Below are positions 8,195 through 17,982 of a DNA stretch of 64,000 nucleotides, piece after piece. Origin of the DNA: Treponema sp. (GTDB lineage: Bacteria; Spirochaetota; Spirochaetia; Treponematales; Treponemataceae); the NCBI GenBank assembly GCA_016293005.1, contig JAEDFA010000002.1, forward strand, positions 9,768 to 73,767, read 5' to 3'. A program made the translations under genes and the position numbers. A model generated the notes under the pieces. The model was not told where the DNA came from. It searched no databases and worked only from the letters and a program-made list of their open reading frames with translations. Within the stretch, counting starts at the first letter, position 1; every line of letters starts with the position of its first letter.

Positions 8195-9970
8195 ATGATT
8201 GAAGGAAAAATTACCCGGATTACAGGCCCGATTATTTATGCAGAAGGACTTGACGGGGCTGGACTTTATGATTTAGTCGATGTCGGTGAAAAGCGTCTTA
8301 TTGGTGAAATAATCAGGCAGAATAAAGGAAATACTACTGTTCAGGTTTATGAAGATGTAATCGGAATGTCTGTCGGTGAAAAAATTATAAGCACAGAAAG
8401 GCCTTTATCGTTAAAATTGGGACCTGGACTTGTAGGTTCAATATACGATGGAATACAGAGACCGCTTTCAAAAATGGCAGAAGAAACAGGTTCATTTTTG
8501 CTTCCTGGAGTCAGAACAGAACCTTTAGATACTCAAAAAAAATGGCATTTTACTCAAGCACTTTATGAATCTTCTTCTGTAAAAGAAGGAAATCCGATTT
8601 TTCCGGGAATGGTTTTAGGTTATGTTGATGAAACTCCTTCGATTCGGCATTCAATTATGGTTCCGCCTTATATTCGCGGTCGTGTTCTAAAAACTTTCAA
8701 AGGTGAAGGCGATTATTCTGTAGACGATGTGATTGCGCTTACTGAACTCGATGAAGAAATCAGGCTTTCTCAGTATTGGCCTGTAAGAAAACCTCGCCCT
8801 TATACAGAAAAACTTGCAGTTTCAGAACCGCTTGTAACCGGACTTCGCGTAATAGATGTATTTTTCCCTCTTTCAAAAGGCGGAACTGCTGCAATTCCGG
8901 GTGGATTTGGAACTGGTAAAACTATGACGCAGCATTCTATTGCAAAGTGGTGTGATGCAGATTTAATCGTTTACATCGGTTGCGGAGAGCGCGGAAATGA
9001 AATGACAGAAGTTTTAACTGAATTTCCAGAACTTATTGACCCTAGAACTGGTCGTTCGATTATGGAGCGTACGATTTTAATTGCAAATACTTCAAATATG
9101 CCTGTTGCAGCGCGTGAAGTTTCCCTTTATTCAGGAATTACGCTTGCAGAATATTTCCGCGACATGGGAATGAATGTTGCAATCATGGCAGATTCTACTT
9201 CCCGCTGGGCAGAAGCATTAAGGGAACTTTCTGGTCGTATGGAAGAAATGCCTGCAGAAGAAGGTTTCCCTGCTTATTTACCGACAAGGCTTGCAGCATT
9301 CTACGAAAGATCAGGACGAACAAAAAATTTAAATCAGCTTGAAGGCTCTGTTTCGATTATTGGGGCAGTTTCTCCTCCTGGCGGCGATTTTTCTGAACCT
9401 GTTACACAGCATACAAAGCGCTTTATCAGGTGTTTCTGGGCGTTAGACAGGGAACTTGCAAATTCAAGGCATTATCCTGCAATCGGCTGGATAGATTCTT
9501 ATTCAGAATACGCAGATGAAGTAAAAGAATGGTGGGAAAAGCATAATCCTCTGTGGTCAAAATTGCGCAAGAAATCTCTTGAACTTTTGAAAAAGGAACA
9601 GCGCCTTGAGCAGATTGTTCATTTAATCGGTCCTGATGCGCTTCCTGATTCAGACAGGCTTGTGCTTAAAGTTGCTGAAATGATAAAAAATGGATTTTTG
9701 CAGCAAAATTCTTTCGATAAAGTTGACATGTACTGTGCAAGCGAAAAACAGATTATGATTCTCGATTATATTTTAAAATATTATGAGCGTTGTAAGGCTT
9801 TGCTTGAAAAAAATTGTCCTCTTGCGAAAGTTCTTGAATTAAAAATTTCTGATGAAATAGTCAGAATAAAGTACGACTATGAGAATACTGAACTTGAAAA
9901 ACTTCAGAATATTCAGATTCATATAGACGAGCAGTTTAAGGAACTTGAATCGGTTTACGGGGCAAGTTAA
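8195..9970 (+). CDS. atpA: V-type ATP synthase catalytic subunit A
   Basis: The 591-residue protein is the catalytic subunit that binds and hydrolyses or makes ATP in the A3B3 head. It shows the N-terminal beta barrel ([16 protein letters not shown]), the non-homologous insert near residues 110-185 typical of A subunits, Walker A GGFGTGKT near 234, the catalytic-glutamate region GCGERGNE near 260, and [18 protein letters not shown] near 335. Length and motifs are normal, so the enzyme should be active. It is followed by atpB after 23 bp. Confidence 0.97.
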   Translation: MIEGKITRITGPIIYAEGLDGAGLYDLVDVGEKRLIGEIIRQNKGNTTVQVYEDVIGMSVGEKIISTERPLSLKLGPGLVGSIYDGIQRPLSKMAEETGSFLLPGVRTEPLDTQKKWHFTQALYESSSVKEGNPIFPGMVLGYVDETPSIRHSIMVPPYIRGRVLKTFKGEGDYSVDDVIALTELDEEIRLSQYWPVRKPRPYTEKLAVSEPLVTGLRVIDVFFPLSKGGTAAIPGGFGTGKTMTQHSIAKWCDADLIVYIGCGERGNEMTEVLTEFPELIDPRTGRSIMERTILIANTSNMPVAAREVSLYSGITLAEYFRDMGMNVAIMADSTSRWAEALRELSGRMEEMPAEEGFPAYLPTRLAAFYERSGRTKNLNQLEGSVSIIGAVSPPGGDFSEPVTQHTKRFIRCFWALDRELANSRHYPAIGWIDSYSEYADEVKEWWEKHNPLWSKLRKKSLELLKKEQRLEQIVHLIGPDALPDSDRLVLKVAEMIKNGFLQQNSFDKVDMYCASEKQIMILDYILKYYERCKALLEKNCPLAKVLELKISDEIVRIKYDYENTELEKLQNIQIHIDEQFKELESVYGAS

Positions 9971-9993
9971 TCATCAGGTTTTGAGGAATTATT

Positions 9994-11373
9994 ATGAAAG
10001 GCATAGAATATAGAGGAGTTATTTCTGTTGACGGACCGATTGTTGTCGTTGAGAGACCTGAAAAAGTTTTTTACGGCGAAACTGTTTTTGTCCGCGATAA
10101 ATCAGGTGAAAAAAGAGCTGGGCGCGTAATCGATGTTTCAGAAACTGCGGCGATTGTTCAGATTTTCGGGGATACTACTGGAATTGACATAAACGATTCT
10201 TCTTTTGAATTCCTTGAAAAGCCTCTTGAATTGAGGGTTGGTCTTGGTCTTCTTGGAAGGGTTTTTAACGGGCTTGGAAAACCTGTTGACGGATATCCGG
10301 AAATTATTTCTTCAAAATTTATGAATGTAAACGGAAATCCTATAAATCCGTATTCGCGTGATTATCCAAGGGATTTTATTCAGACTGGAATTTCTGCGAT
10401 TGACGGAATGAATTCTCTTGTGCGCGGTCAGAAACTTCCGATTTTTTCAGGAAACGGCCTTCCGCACAATAAACTTGCCGCTCAGATTATTCGTCAGGCA
10501 AAGTTGAGAAATAGTGACGATCAGTTTGTAATGGTTTTTGCCGGCATGGGAATTAAATACGATGTTGCCCGTTTTTTCAGAGACACTTTCGAGGAATCTG
10601 GCGTTCTTTCAAAAGTTGTAATGTTTCAGTCTTTGGCCGATGCTCCTTCAATTGAACGAATTATAACTCCTCGCTGTGCGTTGACGGCCGCTGAATATCT
10701 TGCGTATGAAAAAGGAATGCATGTTCTTGTCGTGATGACAGATATGACAAACTATTGCGAGGCTTTGCGTGAAATTTCAACTACGCGTGGTGAAGTTCCT
10801 GGAAGAAAAGGTTATCCTGGATATCTTTATTCCGACCTTGCAGAACTTTATGAGCGGGCAGGAAAAATTAAAAGTTCCCCAGGTTCAATTACGCAGATTC
10901 CGATTCTTACAATGCCGAACGACGATATAAGCCACCCGATTCCAGATTTGACAGGTTATATTACGGAAGGGCAGATTGTTTTGGATCGTGAACTTTTTCA
11001 GAAAGGTGTTTATCCGCCGGTTTCAGGGCTTCCAAGTTTAAGCCGGCTTATGAAAGACGGAATCGGTGAAAAAATGACCCGCGAAGATCACGCATCTGTT
11101 TCAAGTCAGCTTTTTGCCGCGTATTCAAAAGTAAAATCAGTAAGAAATCTTGCATCAATTATTGGTGAAGAAGAACTTTCTCCAATCGACAGAAAATATT
11201 TAAAATTTGGTAGTCGACTTGAAAACGAATTTTTTACTCAAGGAGAATACGAAAATCGGACAATCGAAAAAACGCTTGAAATCGGCTGGGATATTTTATC
11301 TGAACTTCCAAAAGAAGAATTGTACCGAATTCCAGATAATTTGATTGAAAAATATCTTCCGTCATCTGAATAA
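9994..11373 (+). CDS. atpB: V-type ATP synthase subunit B
   Basis: The 459-residue non-catalytic nucleotide-binding subunit alternates with A in the head. It has the N-terminal barrel, [13 protein letters not shown] near residue 90, and a degenerate P-loop [15 protein letters not shown] near 150; loss of the GKT motif is normal for B subunits. It also has [17 protein letters not shown] near 250 and the [18 protein letters not shown] segment near 295. GAGG precedes the ATG by 8-9 nt. It is followed by atpD after 15 bp. Confidence 0.97.
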   Translation: MKGIEYRGVISVDGPIVVVERPEKVFYGETVFVRDKSGEKRAGRVIDVSETAAIVQIFGDTTGIDINDSSFEFLEKPLELRVGLGLLGRVFNGLGKPVDGYPEIISSKFMNVNGNPINPYSRDYPRDFIQTGISAIDGMNSLVRGQKLPIFSGNGLPHNKLAAQIIRQAKLRNSDDQFVMVFAGMGIKYDVARFFRDTFEESGVLSKVVMFQSLADAPSIERIITPRCALTAAEYLAYEKGMHVLVVMTDMTNYCEALREISTTRGEVPGRKGYPGYLYSDLAELYERAGKIKSSPGSITQIPILTMPNDDISHPIPDLTGYITEGQIVLDRELFQKGVYPPVSGLPSLSRLMKDGIGEKMTREDHASVSSQLFAAYSKVKSVRNLASIIGEEELSPIDRKYLKFGSRLENEFFTQGEYENRTIEKTLEIGWDILSELPKEELYRIPDNLIEKYLPSSE

Positions 11374-11388
11374 AAGAGGCATAACAAA

Positions 11389-12024
11389 ATGGCGAAGTTA
11401 AACATTGCACCGACAAAATCGAATCTCCTTGTAATGAAGGAAAAACTTCAGGTTTCCAAAAACGGCTATGATCTTCTTGAACAAAAAAGGGAACTTCTAG
11501 TTCAGGAATTAATGAATTTGGTTGAAAAAGTTAAAATGCTTGAAGATGATATTGACCGTGCGACAAAAGAAGCGTATCCGGCTTTTAAACAGATGCTTAT
11601 GGCAAATGGTTCAGACCAAATCCGCAGAATCAGCCACTCTGTTCACTACGAATTTGGAATGCAGGAGAAAAAGTTTGCAATAGGCGGAATGAGTTTTTCT
11701 TCGCTTGATGTTCAACTTCCAAAGCGCGAACTTTTTTATTCTTATCAGGGAACATTTGCAACAACAGACAATGTAATCGAAAAATTTTTTACGCTCTTAT
11801 CTTTAATTACTCAGATGGCAAGTATAAGGACGATTGTCTGGCATCTTGCAGATGAAGTAAAAAGAACTCAGAGGCGTGTAAATGCACTTGATAAGATTGT
11901 AATTCCAGAGTCAGAAGAAACAAAAAAATATATAGAAAATGTTCTTGAAGAAAAAGAACGCGAAAATATTTTTGTTTTGAAAGCACTTAAAAAACGCACT
12001 CAAAGAAAGGAAAATGAGATTTAA
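11389..12024 (+). CDS. atpD: V-type ATP synthase subunit D
   Basis: The 211-residue product is the central rotor shaft, a long antiparallel coiled coil. It starts with IAPTKSNLLVMKEKL, close to the family PTkxxLlxLkxrL signature, and ends with the conserved second helix containing EVKRTQRRVNALDKIVIP. It closes the V-ATPase gene set; together with the preceding genes every rotor, stator, head and ring component is present. The next gene (usp) follows after 11 bp, so read-through is likely. Confidence 0.92.
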   Translation: MAKLNIAPTKSNLLVMKEKLQVSKNGYDLLEQKRELLVQELMNLVEKVKMLEDDIDRATKEAYPAFKQMLMANGSDQIRRISHSVHYEFGMQEKKFAIGGMSFSSLDVQLPKRELFYSYQGTFATTDNVIEKFFTLLSLITQMASIRTIVWHLADEVKRTQRRVNALDKIVIPESEETKKYIENVLEEKERENIFVLKALKKRTQRKENEI

Positions 12025-12035
12025 AAAGGTGAGAT

Positions 12036-12545
12036 ATGGCAAAACCGTTAATTAAAAATGCTTTAGTCTGTATAAACGGTTCAAAAGCGTCTATTCAGGC
12101 TGCAAAATATTCGATAATTCTTGCAAAGCAGAATAAAATGAATATAAAATTTGTTTTTGTCGTAGACACGCAGACTATAAAATTTCTTACAAGTTCGCGC
12201 TTTCTCGTTACTCAGGAAAGTCAGGATTATGAATTAAATCTCAAACGCGACGGGAAAAATTATCTTGATTATGTTTTAAATCTTGCAAAATTAAAAGGAA
12301 TAAAGGCTGAAGCAGAACTTTTAGAAGGCGCAGTTTGTCCCGAAATTCTAAAAGCGGCAAAAAATTTTGAAGCAGACCTTATCGTAATGGGTGGAAAACA
12401 GGTAATTCAGAATAATTATGCAGAAAATATGCACACTCGTTCTTGTTCAAAATTTTATGTAAAAAACGAAGTTTCTGCCCTTGCAGATTGTCCAGTCTTA
12501 ATCGTTCATAAGCCGGAAATTGACGATATTTTTAAAGTTGTTTGA
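12036..12545 (+). CDS. Universal stress protein (UspA family)
   Basis: The 169-residue protein has a single Usp domain: an N-terminal strand [20 protein letters not shown] with the expected small residues after strand 1, a middle strand KFVFVVD, and LIVMGGK followed by a C-terminal strand CPVLIVH. The ATP-binding GxxGxxx(9)GS loop is altered here, so nucleotide binding is uncertain. Function in the family is stress survival through binding partners rather than catalysis. It sits in the run between the V-ATPase and the J-domain gene, with a single base between its stop and the next ATG. Confidence 0.85.
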   Translation: MAKPLIKNALVCINGSKASIQAAKYSIILAKQNKMNIKFVFVVDTQTIKFLTSSRFLVTQESQDYELNLKRDGKNYLDYVLNLAKLKGIKAEAELLEGAVCPEILKAAKNFEADLIVMGGKQVIQNNYAENMHTRSCSKFYVKNEVSALADCPVLIVHKPEIDDIFKVV

Positions 12546-12546
12546 T

Positions 12547-13299
12547 ATGAATTATTACCAGATTTTAGGCGTAAGAGAAAATGCAAGCGCTTCCGAAATA
12601 AAAAAAGCGTACAGAAAAAAAGCAAAACTTCTTCATCCTGATACATCTTTTTCAAATGATGCAAAAGAATTCCAGGTTTTAGTTCAGGCTTATGAAGCGT
12701 TAATTGAATTAAAATCGCAGGGCGTTTTCTATCAGGGATTTTCTCAAGAAAAAAAACAGGAAGAAAACCGTGGATTTGATTATCACACATGGCTTTCTAA
12801 TCGGTTTGACGATGAAAGTCGGGCTAAACTTATTTTTTTCGATTTGATGCACGGTAAAGAAGACGAAGCGGTTTTTGAATTCAAAAAAATGAACATGAGG
12901 TCTAATCCTTTTTCGCTTAAAAAATGGTTTTCCCGTGAAGATTTTATGGATTATGGGTTTATTCTTTCAGAAGAACTTGTTTCCAGAAAAGAATATTACG
13001 ATGCATTTTTGCTTTTAGAAGAAATTATTCGCCTTGAATGGAATTTTAATTATTTTAAATTTTTCTTCCCGGAAGTTCTTTCGTTTACTTTAAATATTCT
13101 TCGCCACAACATTGACGGAGTTTTAAACGATGAACTTGCAATCGATGTCTGGGAAAGAGCACTGGAATTAAAATTTTCTGTGAATGATGATGTTTTTTTT
13201 CTCACAAAAATGTCAGAATGTTATAAAAGAATCGGGGATTATTACACTGCAAAAATTTGTAAGGACGAGGCTGTTCGTCTTACTTTGAAAATAAAATAA
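12547..13299 (+). CDS. J-domain (DnaJ-like) protein
   Basis: A 250-residue protein with an N-terminal J domain (residues 1-60): [23 protein letters not shown] split by the turn into the HPD motif (LLHPDTSF), which stimulates DnaK ATPase. There is no Gly/Phe-rich, zinc-finger or substrate-binding region, so this is a class III J protein. Residues 80-250 are helical and may hold TPR-like repeats; I do not recognise them. ATG 12547 puts the J domain at the very start; an in-frame upstream start inside usp would add nine residues. One base separates it from the usp stop. Confidence 0.85.
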   Translation: MNYYQILGVRENASASEIKKAYRKKAKLLHPDTSFSNDAKEFQVLVQAYEALIELKSQGVFYQGFSQEKKQEENRGFDYHTWLSNRFDDESRAKLIFFDLMHGKEDEAVFEFKKMNMRSNPFSLKKWFSREDFMDYGFILSEELVSRKEYYDAFLLLEEIIRLEWNFNYFKFFFPEVLSFTLNILRHNIDGVLNDELAIDVWERALELKFSVNDDVFFLTKMSECYKRIGDYYTAKICKDEAVRLTLKIK

Positions 13300-13312
13300 A
13301 CTGGAGTTAACT

Positions 13313-14077
13313 ATGATAAGATTAAAAAATGAAGATGAAATCAACGGAATCAGAAAATCCTGTCATCTTCTTGCTGATATGTTCAACGAAATTCTTCCTA
13401 AAGTTAAGGCGGGAATGTCTACAAAAGATGTTGACGATTTGTGTAGAAGTTTTATCACTCGTTCAGGTGGAAAGCCTGCCTGGTTTCGTGAAGGTTTTCC
13501 GTCAGCGGCCTGTGTAAGCATAAACGAAGAAGTTATTCATGGCCTTCCGTCAAAAAAAAGAATAATTCACGACGGCGATTTAGTTTCTATAGATGTCGGA
13601 ATCGATTTAAACGGCTACATAAGCGATTCAACTCATTCTGTTTTAGTCGGAAATGTAAGGCCTGAATGGCGGAAACTTGATGAAGTAACTCTTGAATGCC
13701 TTTATGCCGGAATTGATGCATGCCGCGTTGGAAACAGAATCAGCGACATTACTTCTGCGGTTTATGAAATTGCAAAAAAACACGGTTACGGTGTAGTTTA
13801 TGATTATTGCGGTCATGGAGTCGGAATTGATGTTCACGAAGAACCGAATGTTCCTAACAGTCCTTCTTCCGGGGCAAATCCTCGAATTCAGCCTGGAATG
13901 GTTCTTGCAATCGAACCGATGATTAATCTTGGAACTCCTTCAGTTCATGTTCATAAAAATAACTGGACAGTTTTAACTGATGATGGTCTTTGTTCTGCAC
14001 ATGAAGAACACACTGTTGCAGTTTTTGAAGACCACACGGAAATTTTAACCGATTTAAATTATAAAAAATATTTGTAG
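13313..14077 (+). CDS. map: Methionine aminopeptidase, type I
   Basis: The 254-residue enzyme removes the initiator methionine from new proteins in the cytoplasm. Visible metal ligands are the two aspartates in SIDVGIDLNGYISDSTHS, the histidine in GHGVGIDVHEEPNVPN, and the glutamates in AIEPM and EEHTVAV. Length fits the short type I form without N-terminal zinc fingers. The ATG follows TGGAGTTAACT. It closes the long run from secG; a roughly 170-bp gap then precedes the HtrA gene. Confidence 0.95.
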   Translation: MIRLKNEDEINGIRKSCHLLADMFNEILPKVKAGMSTKDVDDLCRSFITRSGGKPAWFREGFPSAACVSINEEVIHGLPSKKRIIHDGDLVSIDVGIDLNGYISDSTHSVLVGNVRPEWRKLDEVTLECLYAGIDACRVGNRISDITSAVYEIAKKHGYGVVYDYCGHGVGIDVHEEPNVPNSPSSGANPRIQPGMVLAIEPMINLGTPSVHVHKNNWTVLTDDGLCSAHEEHTVAVFEDHTEILTDLNYKKYL

Positions 14078-14247
14078 CTTATGTTACTTTAAATTTTTCA
14101 ATAAATATTTAACCTGAATCTTTACTGTAACTTTTTTCGCGATATTTGATTTTATTATAAAAAGGGGGTTGATATTTATGGTTTTTGAAATGCTTTTCAA
14201 CTGCCTGATATTTTTCAATCCCGAATTTGTTTCTGGAGGTAATTCTT

Positions 14248-15729
14248 ATGAAAATGTGGACTAAATGTGTTATAGGTGTTTGTGGAGCAGCAATTTTATC
14301 TTTTGGAGTTATTTCACTTTCCTGCAATAGGGTAAAAGTTTCAGGAAATGCCGCTACACTGTATGCTGAATCTTCTGTCGATATTCCGAAAAACGACTTA
14401 AAAATTGTAGAAGCGTTGCAAAATTCTTTCAGGGCGATTAGCAAAGGCGTTTTACCGTCAGTTGTAGAAGTTGATGTTACAGAAACTGTCGAAGTTTCTT
14501 CTCCGTTTGACGATTTTGAAGATTTCTTTTTCGGTTTTCCGTTTGGGAATAATGGGGATGGCAAAAAGAAAGGTAAATCACGCGAACGGGAACAGAAAGG
14601 ACTTGGTTCAGGTGTAATTGTAAGACGCTCTGGAAAGACTTTATATGTTCTTACAAATAATCATGTCGCAGGAAACGCTTCAAAAATTTCTATTAAGTTA
14701 AATGATGAACGCGAATTTGAAGGAAAACTTGTAGGGGCAGACAGCAGGATGGACATCGCTTTAGTTTCTTTTGAATCAGACGATGAATCAATTCCTGTGG
14801 CAGTTCTTGGAAATTCAGATGAACTTGAAACAGGCGACATTTGTTTTGCGATGGGTGCGCCTCTTGGATTTGCTCAGTCTGTAACTCAGGGAATTATCAG
14901 TGCAAAAGGTCGTTCAGGTTCTGGCATTGGAAATTTAAGCGATTTCATTCAGACTGATGCAGCAATCAATCAGGGAAACTCAGGCGGACCTCTTGTAAAT
15001 ATTTATGGTGAAGTAGTCGGAATCAACACATGGATTGCTTCAAATTCCGGCGGTTCACAGGGGCTTGGTTTTTCAATTCCAATCAACAACATTAAAAATT
15101 CAATTGACTCGTTCATAAAAGACGGAAAAGTTGCTTACGGCTGGCTTGGAGTTCTTTTAATTGAAGCAAATCCTGAATATAAAAAGAGTCTTGGACTTGA
15201 AAATGCTCAGGGTGCTTTAGTTTCACAGCTTTTCATTGGTTCACCTTCTTATAAAGGCGGAATAAAACCAGGGGATTTCATCGTCTCTCTCAACGGTCAT
15301 AAAGTAAAAGATGTAACTCAGCTTACACGCGATGTAGGACTTTTGCAAAGCGGAACAGATGCAGAATTTGAAGTAATTAGAAACGGAAAAACTTTAAAAC
15401 TTTCTGTAAAAATCGAAGAGCGCTCAGAAAAAGTTGTAGATGATAAAAAACTCTGGCCTGGATTTATTGCTTCTCCAATTACAGACGAAATTCGTGAAAA
15501 ACTTGATTTGGATAAATCAATTAAGGGTGTAATCGTTTCTGATGTTCAGGAAAAAACTCCAGCGGCTTTCCTTCGAATTTCAAAACAGGATGTTATTACT
15601 GGTGTAAACGGCGTAAAAATTACAAACCTTCAGGAATTTTATACTGAACTTGCAAAAGCTGACAAATCAATTAATTTTGATATTTATGCAAATGGCGGAA
15701 CAATTACAACAGGAACATTTAAATTCTAA
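14248..15729 (+). CDS. HtrA/DegP-like serine protease with two PDZ domains
   Basis: A 493-residue envelope protease for misfolded exported proteins. The N-terminal hydrophobic segment ends in ISLSC, a relaxed lipobox, so it may be membrane-anchored or a lipoprotein. The trypsin-like domain has the triad: His in TNNHVAG, Asp in RMDIALV and Ser in GNSGGPLV. PDZ1 begins near YGWLGVLL and PDZ2 near KGVIVSDV. A Gly/Lys/Phe-rich insert (DDFEDFFFGFPFGNNG) precedes the core, as in other DegP proteins. ATG 14248 has GGAGG 8 nt upstream; a TTG start 21 nt earlier would lie across that Shine-Dalgarno. It is preceded by a gap of about 170 bp in which I see no clear promoter. Confidence 0.93.
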   Translation: MKMWTKCVIGVCGAAILSFGVISLSCNRVKVSGNAATLYAESSVDIPKNDLKIVEALQNSFRAISKGVLPSVVEVDVTETVEVSSPFDDFEDFFFGFPFGNNGDGKKKGKSREREQKGLGSGVIVRRSGKTLYVLTNNHVAGNASKISIKLNDEREFEGKLVGADSRMDIALVSFESDDESIPVAVLGNSDELETGDICFAMGAPLGFAQSVTQGIISAKGRSGSGIGNLSDFIQTDAAINQGNSGGPLVNIYGEVVGINTWIASNSGGSQGLGFSIPINNIKNSIDSFIKDGKVAYGWLGVLLIEANPEYKKSLGLENAQGALVSQLFIGSPSYKGGIKPGDFIVSLNGHKVKDVTQLTRDVGLLQSGTDAEFEVIRNGKTLKLSVKIEERSEKVVDDKKLWPGFIASPITDEIREKLDLDKSIKGVIVSDVQEKTPAAFLRISKQDVITGVNGVKITNLQEFYTELAKADKSINFDIYANGGTITTGTFKF

Positions 15730-15748
15730 AATTCTTATTATGTAAATA

Positions 15749-15777
15749 TTGACAATAGGTTGATTTTTATATAATAT
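15749..15777 (+). promoter_or_regulatory. Promoter of the rplU cluster
   Basis: Consensus TTGACA at 15749-15754. The best-spaced -10 is TAATAT at 15772-15777 (17 bp); an overlapping perfect TATAAT at 15770-15775 has 15-bp spacing. Transcription from here leaves a leader of about 85-90 nt before rplU, long enough for a control element, but I could not assign one. Confidence 0.75.
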
Positions 15778-15869
15778 AACAATATTCTGTATGGTAAAAT
15801 TTTGTGGTATATCCCGTTAAATACTGCACGATTTGCATATAAGATTTATTTTATTAGAGGTGTTTTTTT

Positions 15870-16184
15870 ATGTACGCACTTGTTGAATATAAGGGCAAAC
15901 AGTATAAAGCAGAAAAGGGAGCAGTTCTTACAGTAGATAAGCTTGATGCTGAAAAAGGTGCAAAGATTGATGTTGATTCAGTTCTTCTTGTAAGTGATGG
16001 TGATAAAGTATCAGTTGGTACACCGTATGTAAAAGGTGCAAAAGTTCAGATTGTTGTAGAAGATTCTTTCCGCGATAAGAAAGTTCTTGTATTAAAATAC
16101 AAATCTAAAAAAGATTATCATCGTCTTATCGGACATAGACAGCAGTATACAAATGTTCGTGTAGAAGACATCGTTCTTGCATAA
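15870..16184 (+). CDS. rplU: Ribosomal protein L21
   Basis: The 104-residue product is bL21, a 50S protein contacting domain I of 23S rRNA. It starts MYALVEYKGKQYKAEKGAV and ends with the conserved KKDYHRLIGHRQQYT segment. Length is normal. AGAGG lies upstream of the ATG. Its stop overlaps the start of the prp gene (TAATG), the usual L21-Prp-L27 layout. Confidence 0.97.
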   Translation: MYALVEYKGKQYKAEKGAVLTVDKLDAEKGAKIDVDSVLLVSDGDKVSVGTPYVKGAKVQIVVEDSFRDKKVLVLKYKSKKDYHRLIGHRQQYTNVRVEDIVLA

Positions 16185-16519
16185 TGACAAAAATTTTGCT
16201 TCAGCGTACTTCTTCTGGCGAACTTCTTTCGTGTTCTGCAAAGGGACATGCCGGGTATGCTGAGTCTGGTTCAGATATAGTTTGCAGTGCAATTTCCATT
16301 TTAATGCGGACTGTGCTGCAGGTTCTTTCTGAACTAAAAAATCTGAATCTTGATGTTTCCGTAAAAAAAGGTGATATCGAATTCAGTGTAAAAAACTATA
16401 GCCTTTCATTGTCAGATGAGTTAAAGGCTGGACTAAAATATTCCGGGGATTTTTTGGAAAAGGGTTTTTCTTCTATTTCAAAAGAATATCCTGAATATGT
16501 AAAGTTTGTAAAATTGTAA
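16184..16519 (+). CDS. prp: Prp/YsxB-family cysteine protease
   Basis: The 111-residue product belongs to the YsxB/Prp family encoded between L21 and L27. In Firmicutes, Prp cuts an N-terminal extension from L27 before ribosome assembly. The catalytic pair is visible: His in AKGHAGYAESG near residue 22 and Cys in SDIVCSAISI near 33. It starts on the rplU stop codon (TAATG), so translation is probably coupled. The L27 of this window has no extension to cleave, which makes the substrate unclear. Confidence 0.88.
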   Translation: MTKILLQRTSSGELLSCSAKGHAGYAESGSDIVCSAISILMRTVLQVLSELKNLNLDVSVKKGDIEFSVKNYSLSLSDELKAGLKYSGDFLEKGFSSISKEYPEYVKFVKL

Positions 16520-16551
16520 ATTGATTTAGTAAATTTCTATAGGAGACTATT

Positions 16552-16800
16552 ATGGGAAGAACTAGAGGCGGAAGCGGTGCTAAAAACGGTCGTGATTCCA
16601 ATCCAAAAAATCTGGGTATAAAAAAATATGCTGGAGAATCTGTTACAGCTGGTTCAATTCTTGTAAGACAGCGTGGAACAAAATTCTATCCAGGAAATAA
16701 TGTGAAAAGAGCTGGAGATGACAGTCTTTTTGCTACAGCAGATGGAAAAGTAGTTTATTCAGAAAGAATGAACAGAAAAGTCATCTCTGTTGAAGCGTAG
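16552..16800 (+). CDS. rpmA: Ribosomal protein L27
   Basis: The 82-residue bL27 contributes its N-terminal tail to the peptidyl-transferase region of the 50S subunit. It begins [19 protein letters not shown], so the conserved tail starts directly at the initiator Met. The frame upstream closes at a TAG at 16540-16542, inside the Shine-Dalgarno region (AGGAG), so no longer form with a Prp cleavage site can exist. The rest ([19 protein letters not shown]) is typical. A strong terminator follows. Confidence 0.97.
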   Translation: MGRTRGGSGAKNGRDSNPKNLGIKKYAGESVTAGSILVRQRGTKFYPGNNVKRAGDDSLFATADGKVVYSERMNRKVISVEA

Positions 16801-16818
16801 TATTTTATTTTTAGATTG

Positions 16819-16852
16819 AGCCCGGTTGATTTTTGTCTTCCGGGCTTTTTTT
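16819..16852 (+). terminator. Intrinsic terminator after rpmA
   Basis: A 7-bp stem AGCCCGG (16819-16825) / CCGGGCT (16840-16846) with a 14-nt loop is followed by a run of seven T. It separates the L21-L27 unit from obg; GAGG of the obg start follows within a few bases, so some read-through to obg is likely. Confidence 0.85.
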
Positions 16853-16866
16853 GTTTTGAGGTTTTT

Positions 16867-17982
16867 ATGATAAATTTTGCAGATGAAGCGATAATCGAAG
16901 TTCATTCTGGAAAAGGCGGAAACGGTTGTATTGCATTTCGCCGTGAAAAATATATTCCGCGCGGAGGTCCTAACGGAGGTGATGGCGGAAAAGGCGGAGA
17001 TGTAATTTTTACAGTAAAAAAGAATGTCAGGACTCTTGCAAAACTTCGCCATCACAGAATTTATAAAGCAAAAAATGGCGCTGACGGAATGGGCTGGAAC
17101 AAATTCGGGCGCGACGGTGACGATGTTGTAATTCCTGTTCCTCCGGGAACTTCAATTTCTGACGCAGAAACTGGCGAATTTATACACGAGTTTTCTTGCG
17201 ATGATGAAGATTTTATTTTTCTTGAAGGCGGAAAAGGCGGTTGGGGAAATGTGCATTTTAAAACTTCCACAAATCAGGCGCCGCGTTATGCGCACGATGG
17301 AAAACCGGGAGAGATAAGGCTTTTAAAACTTGAGCTTAAGATTATGGCTGATGCAGGTCTTGTCGGATTTCCGAATGCAGGAAAATCATCGCTTCTTACG
17401 GCGTTTACAAATGCCCGTCCAAAAATTGCACCGTATCCGTTTACAACAAAAATTCCGCATCTTGGAGTTTTGCGCGTAGACGATGAGCAGGATATAATTA
17501 TTGCAGATATTCCAGGAATTATCGAAGGCGCAAGTGAAGGTGTTGGACTTGGATTTGATTTTTTAAAGCATATAAGCAGAACTCAATGTCTTCTTTTTAT
17601 GATTGACGCTTCTGATGAAAACTACCTTTCTGCGTATAAAACTTTGTGTTCGGAATTAGAAAATTATTCTTCTGAACTTCTTGAAAAAAAACGAATCGTT
17701 CTTGTGAATAAAATCGATATCGAAGGAGCAGAACAAAATGCGAGCGAAATTATCGAAGAAATTCACAAAACAGAACCTGAAATTCCTGTTATTCCAGTTT
17801 CAGTGATGAATAATATAGGTATGCAGAATGCAAAAAAATCGATTATTACTTTGGTGAATAAACTTGAAGGCATAGGCGACGAGGAAACTTCAAAAAAAAC
17901 TAAAAAATTTGCATCTTCTTTTATGGAGAATTGTTCGATTGATGAAGATATGGAAGTTCAGTATCCTGGGAGCGAAATGTGA
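16867..17982 (+). CDS. obg: Obg (CgtA) GTPase
   Basis: The 371-residue essential GTPase acts in 50S maturation and stringent-response control. The glycine-rich Obg fold occupies residues 1-158 (SGKGGNGCIAFRREKYIPRG and the GGDGGKGGDV repeats). The G domain has P-loop GFPNAGKSS near 166, switch II DIPGIIEGA and NKIDI. The C-terminal tail after the G domain is short. ATG 16867 has GAGG 6 nt upstream; an in-frame TTG at 16816 would read through the terminator and is rejected. The stop overlaps the GTG start of nadD by four bases. Confidence 0.96.
   Translation: MINFADEAIIEVHSGKGGNGCIAFRREKYIPRGGPNGGDGGKGGDVIFTVKKNVRTLAKLRHHRIYKAKNGADGMGWNKFGRDGDDVVIPVPPGTSISDAETGEFIHEFSCDDEDFIFLEGGKGGWGNVHFKTSTNQAPRYAHDGKPGEIRLLKLELKIMADAGLVGFPNAGKSSLLTAFTNARPKIAPYPFTTKIPHLGVLRVDDEQDIIIADIPGIIEGASEGVGLGFDFLKHISRTQCLLFMIDASDENYLSAYKTLCSELENYSSELLEKKRIVLVNKIDIEGAEQNASEIIEEIHKTEPEIPVIPVSVMNNIGMQNAKKSIITLVNKLEGIGDEETSKKTKKFASSFMENCSIDEDMEVQYPGSEM

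Noticed and set aside
14109..14564. 151-codon minus-strand ORF
   Set aside because: It is the antisense of the HtrA gene start, with shadow composition and no Shine-Dalgarno.
16816..16866. Longer obg with 17 extra residues
   Set aside because: The extension would be translated through the rpmA terminator hairpin and lacks family similarity; ATG 16867 has GAGG and the conserved N-terminus.
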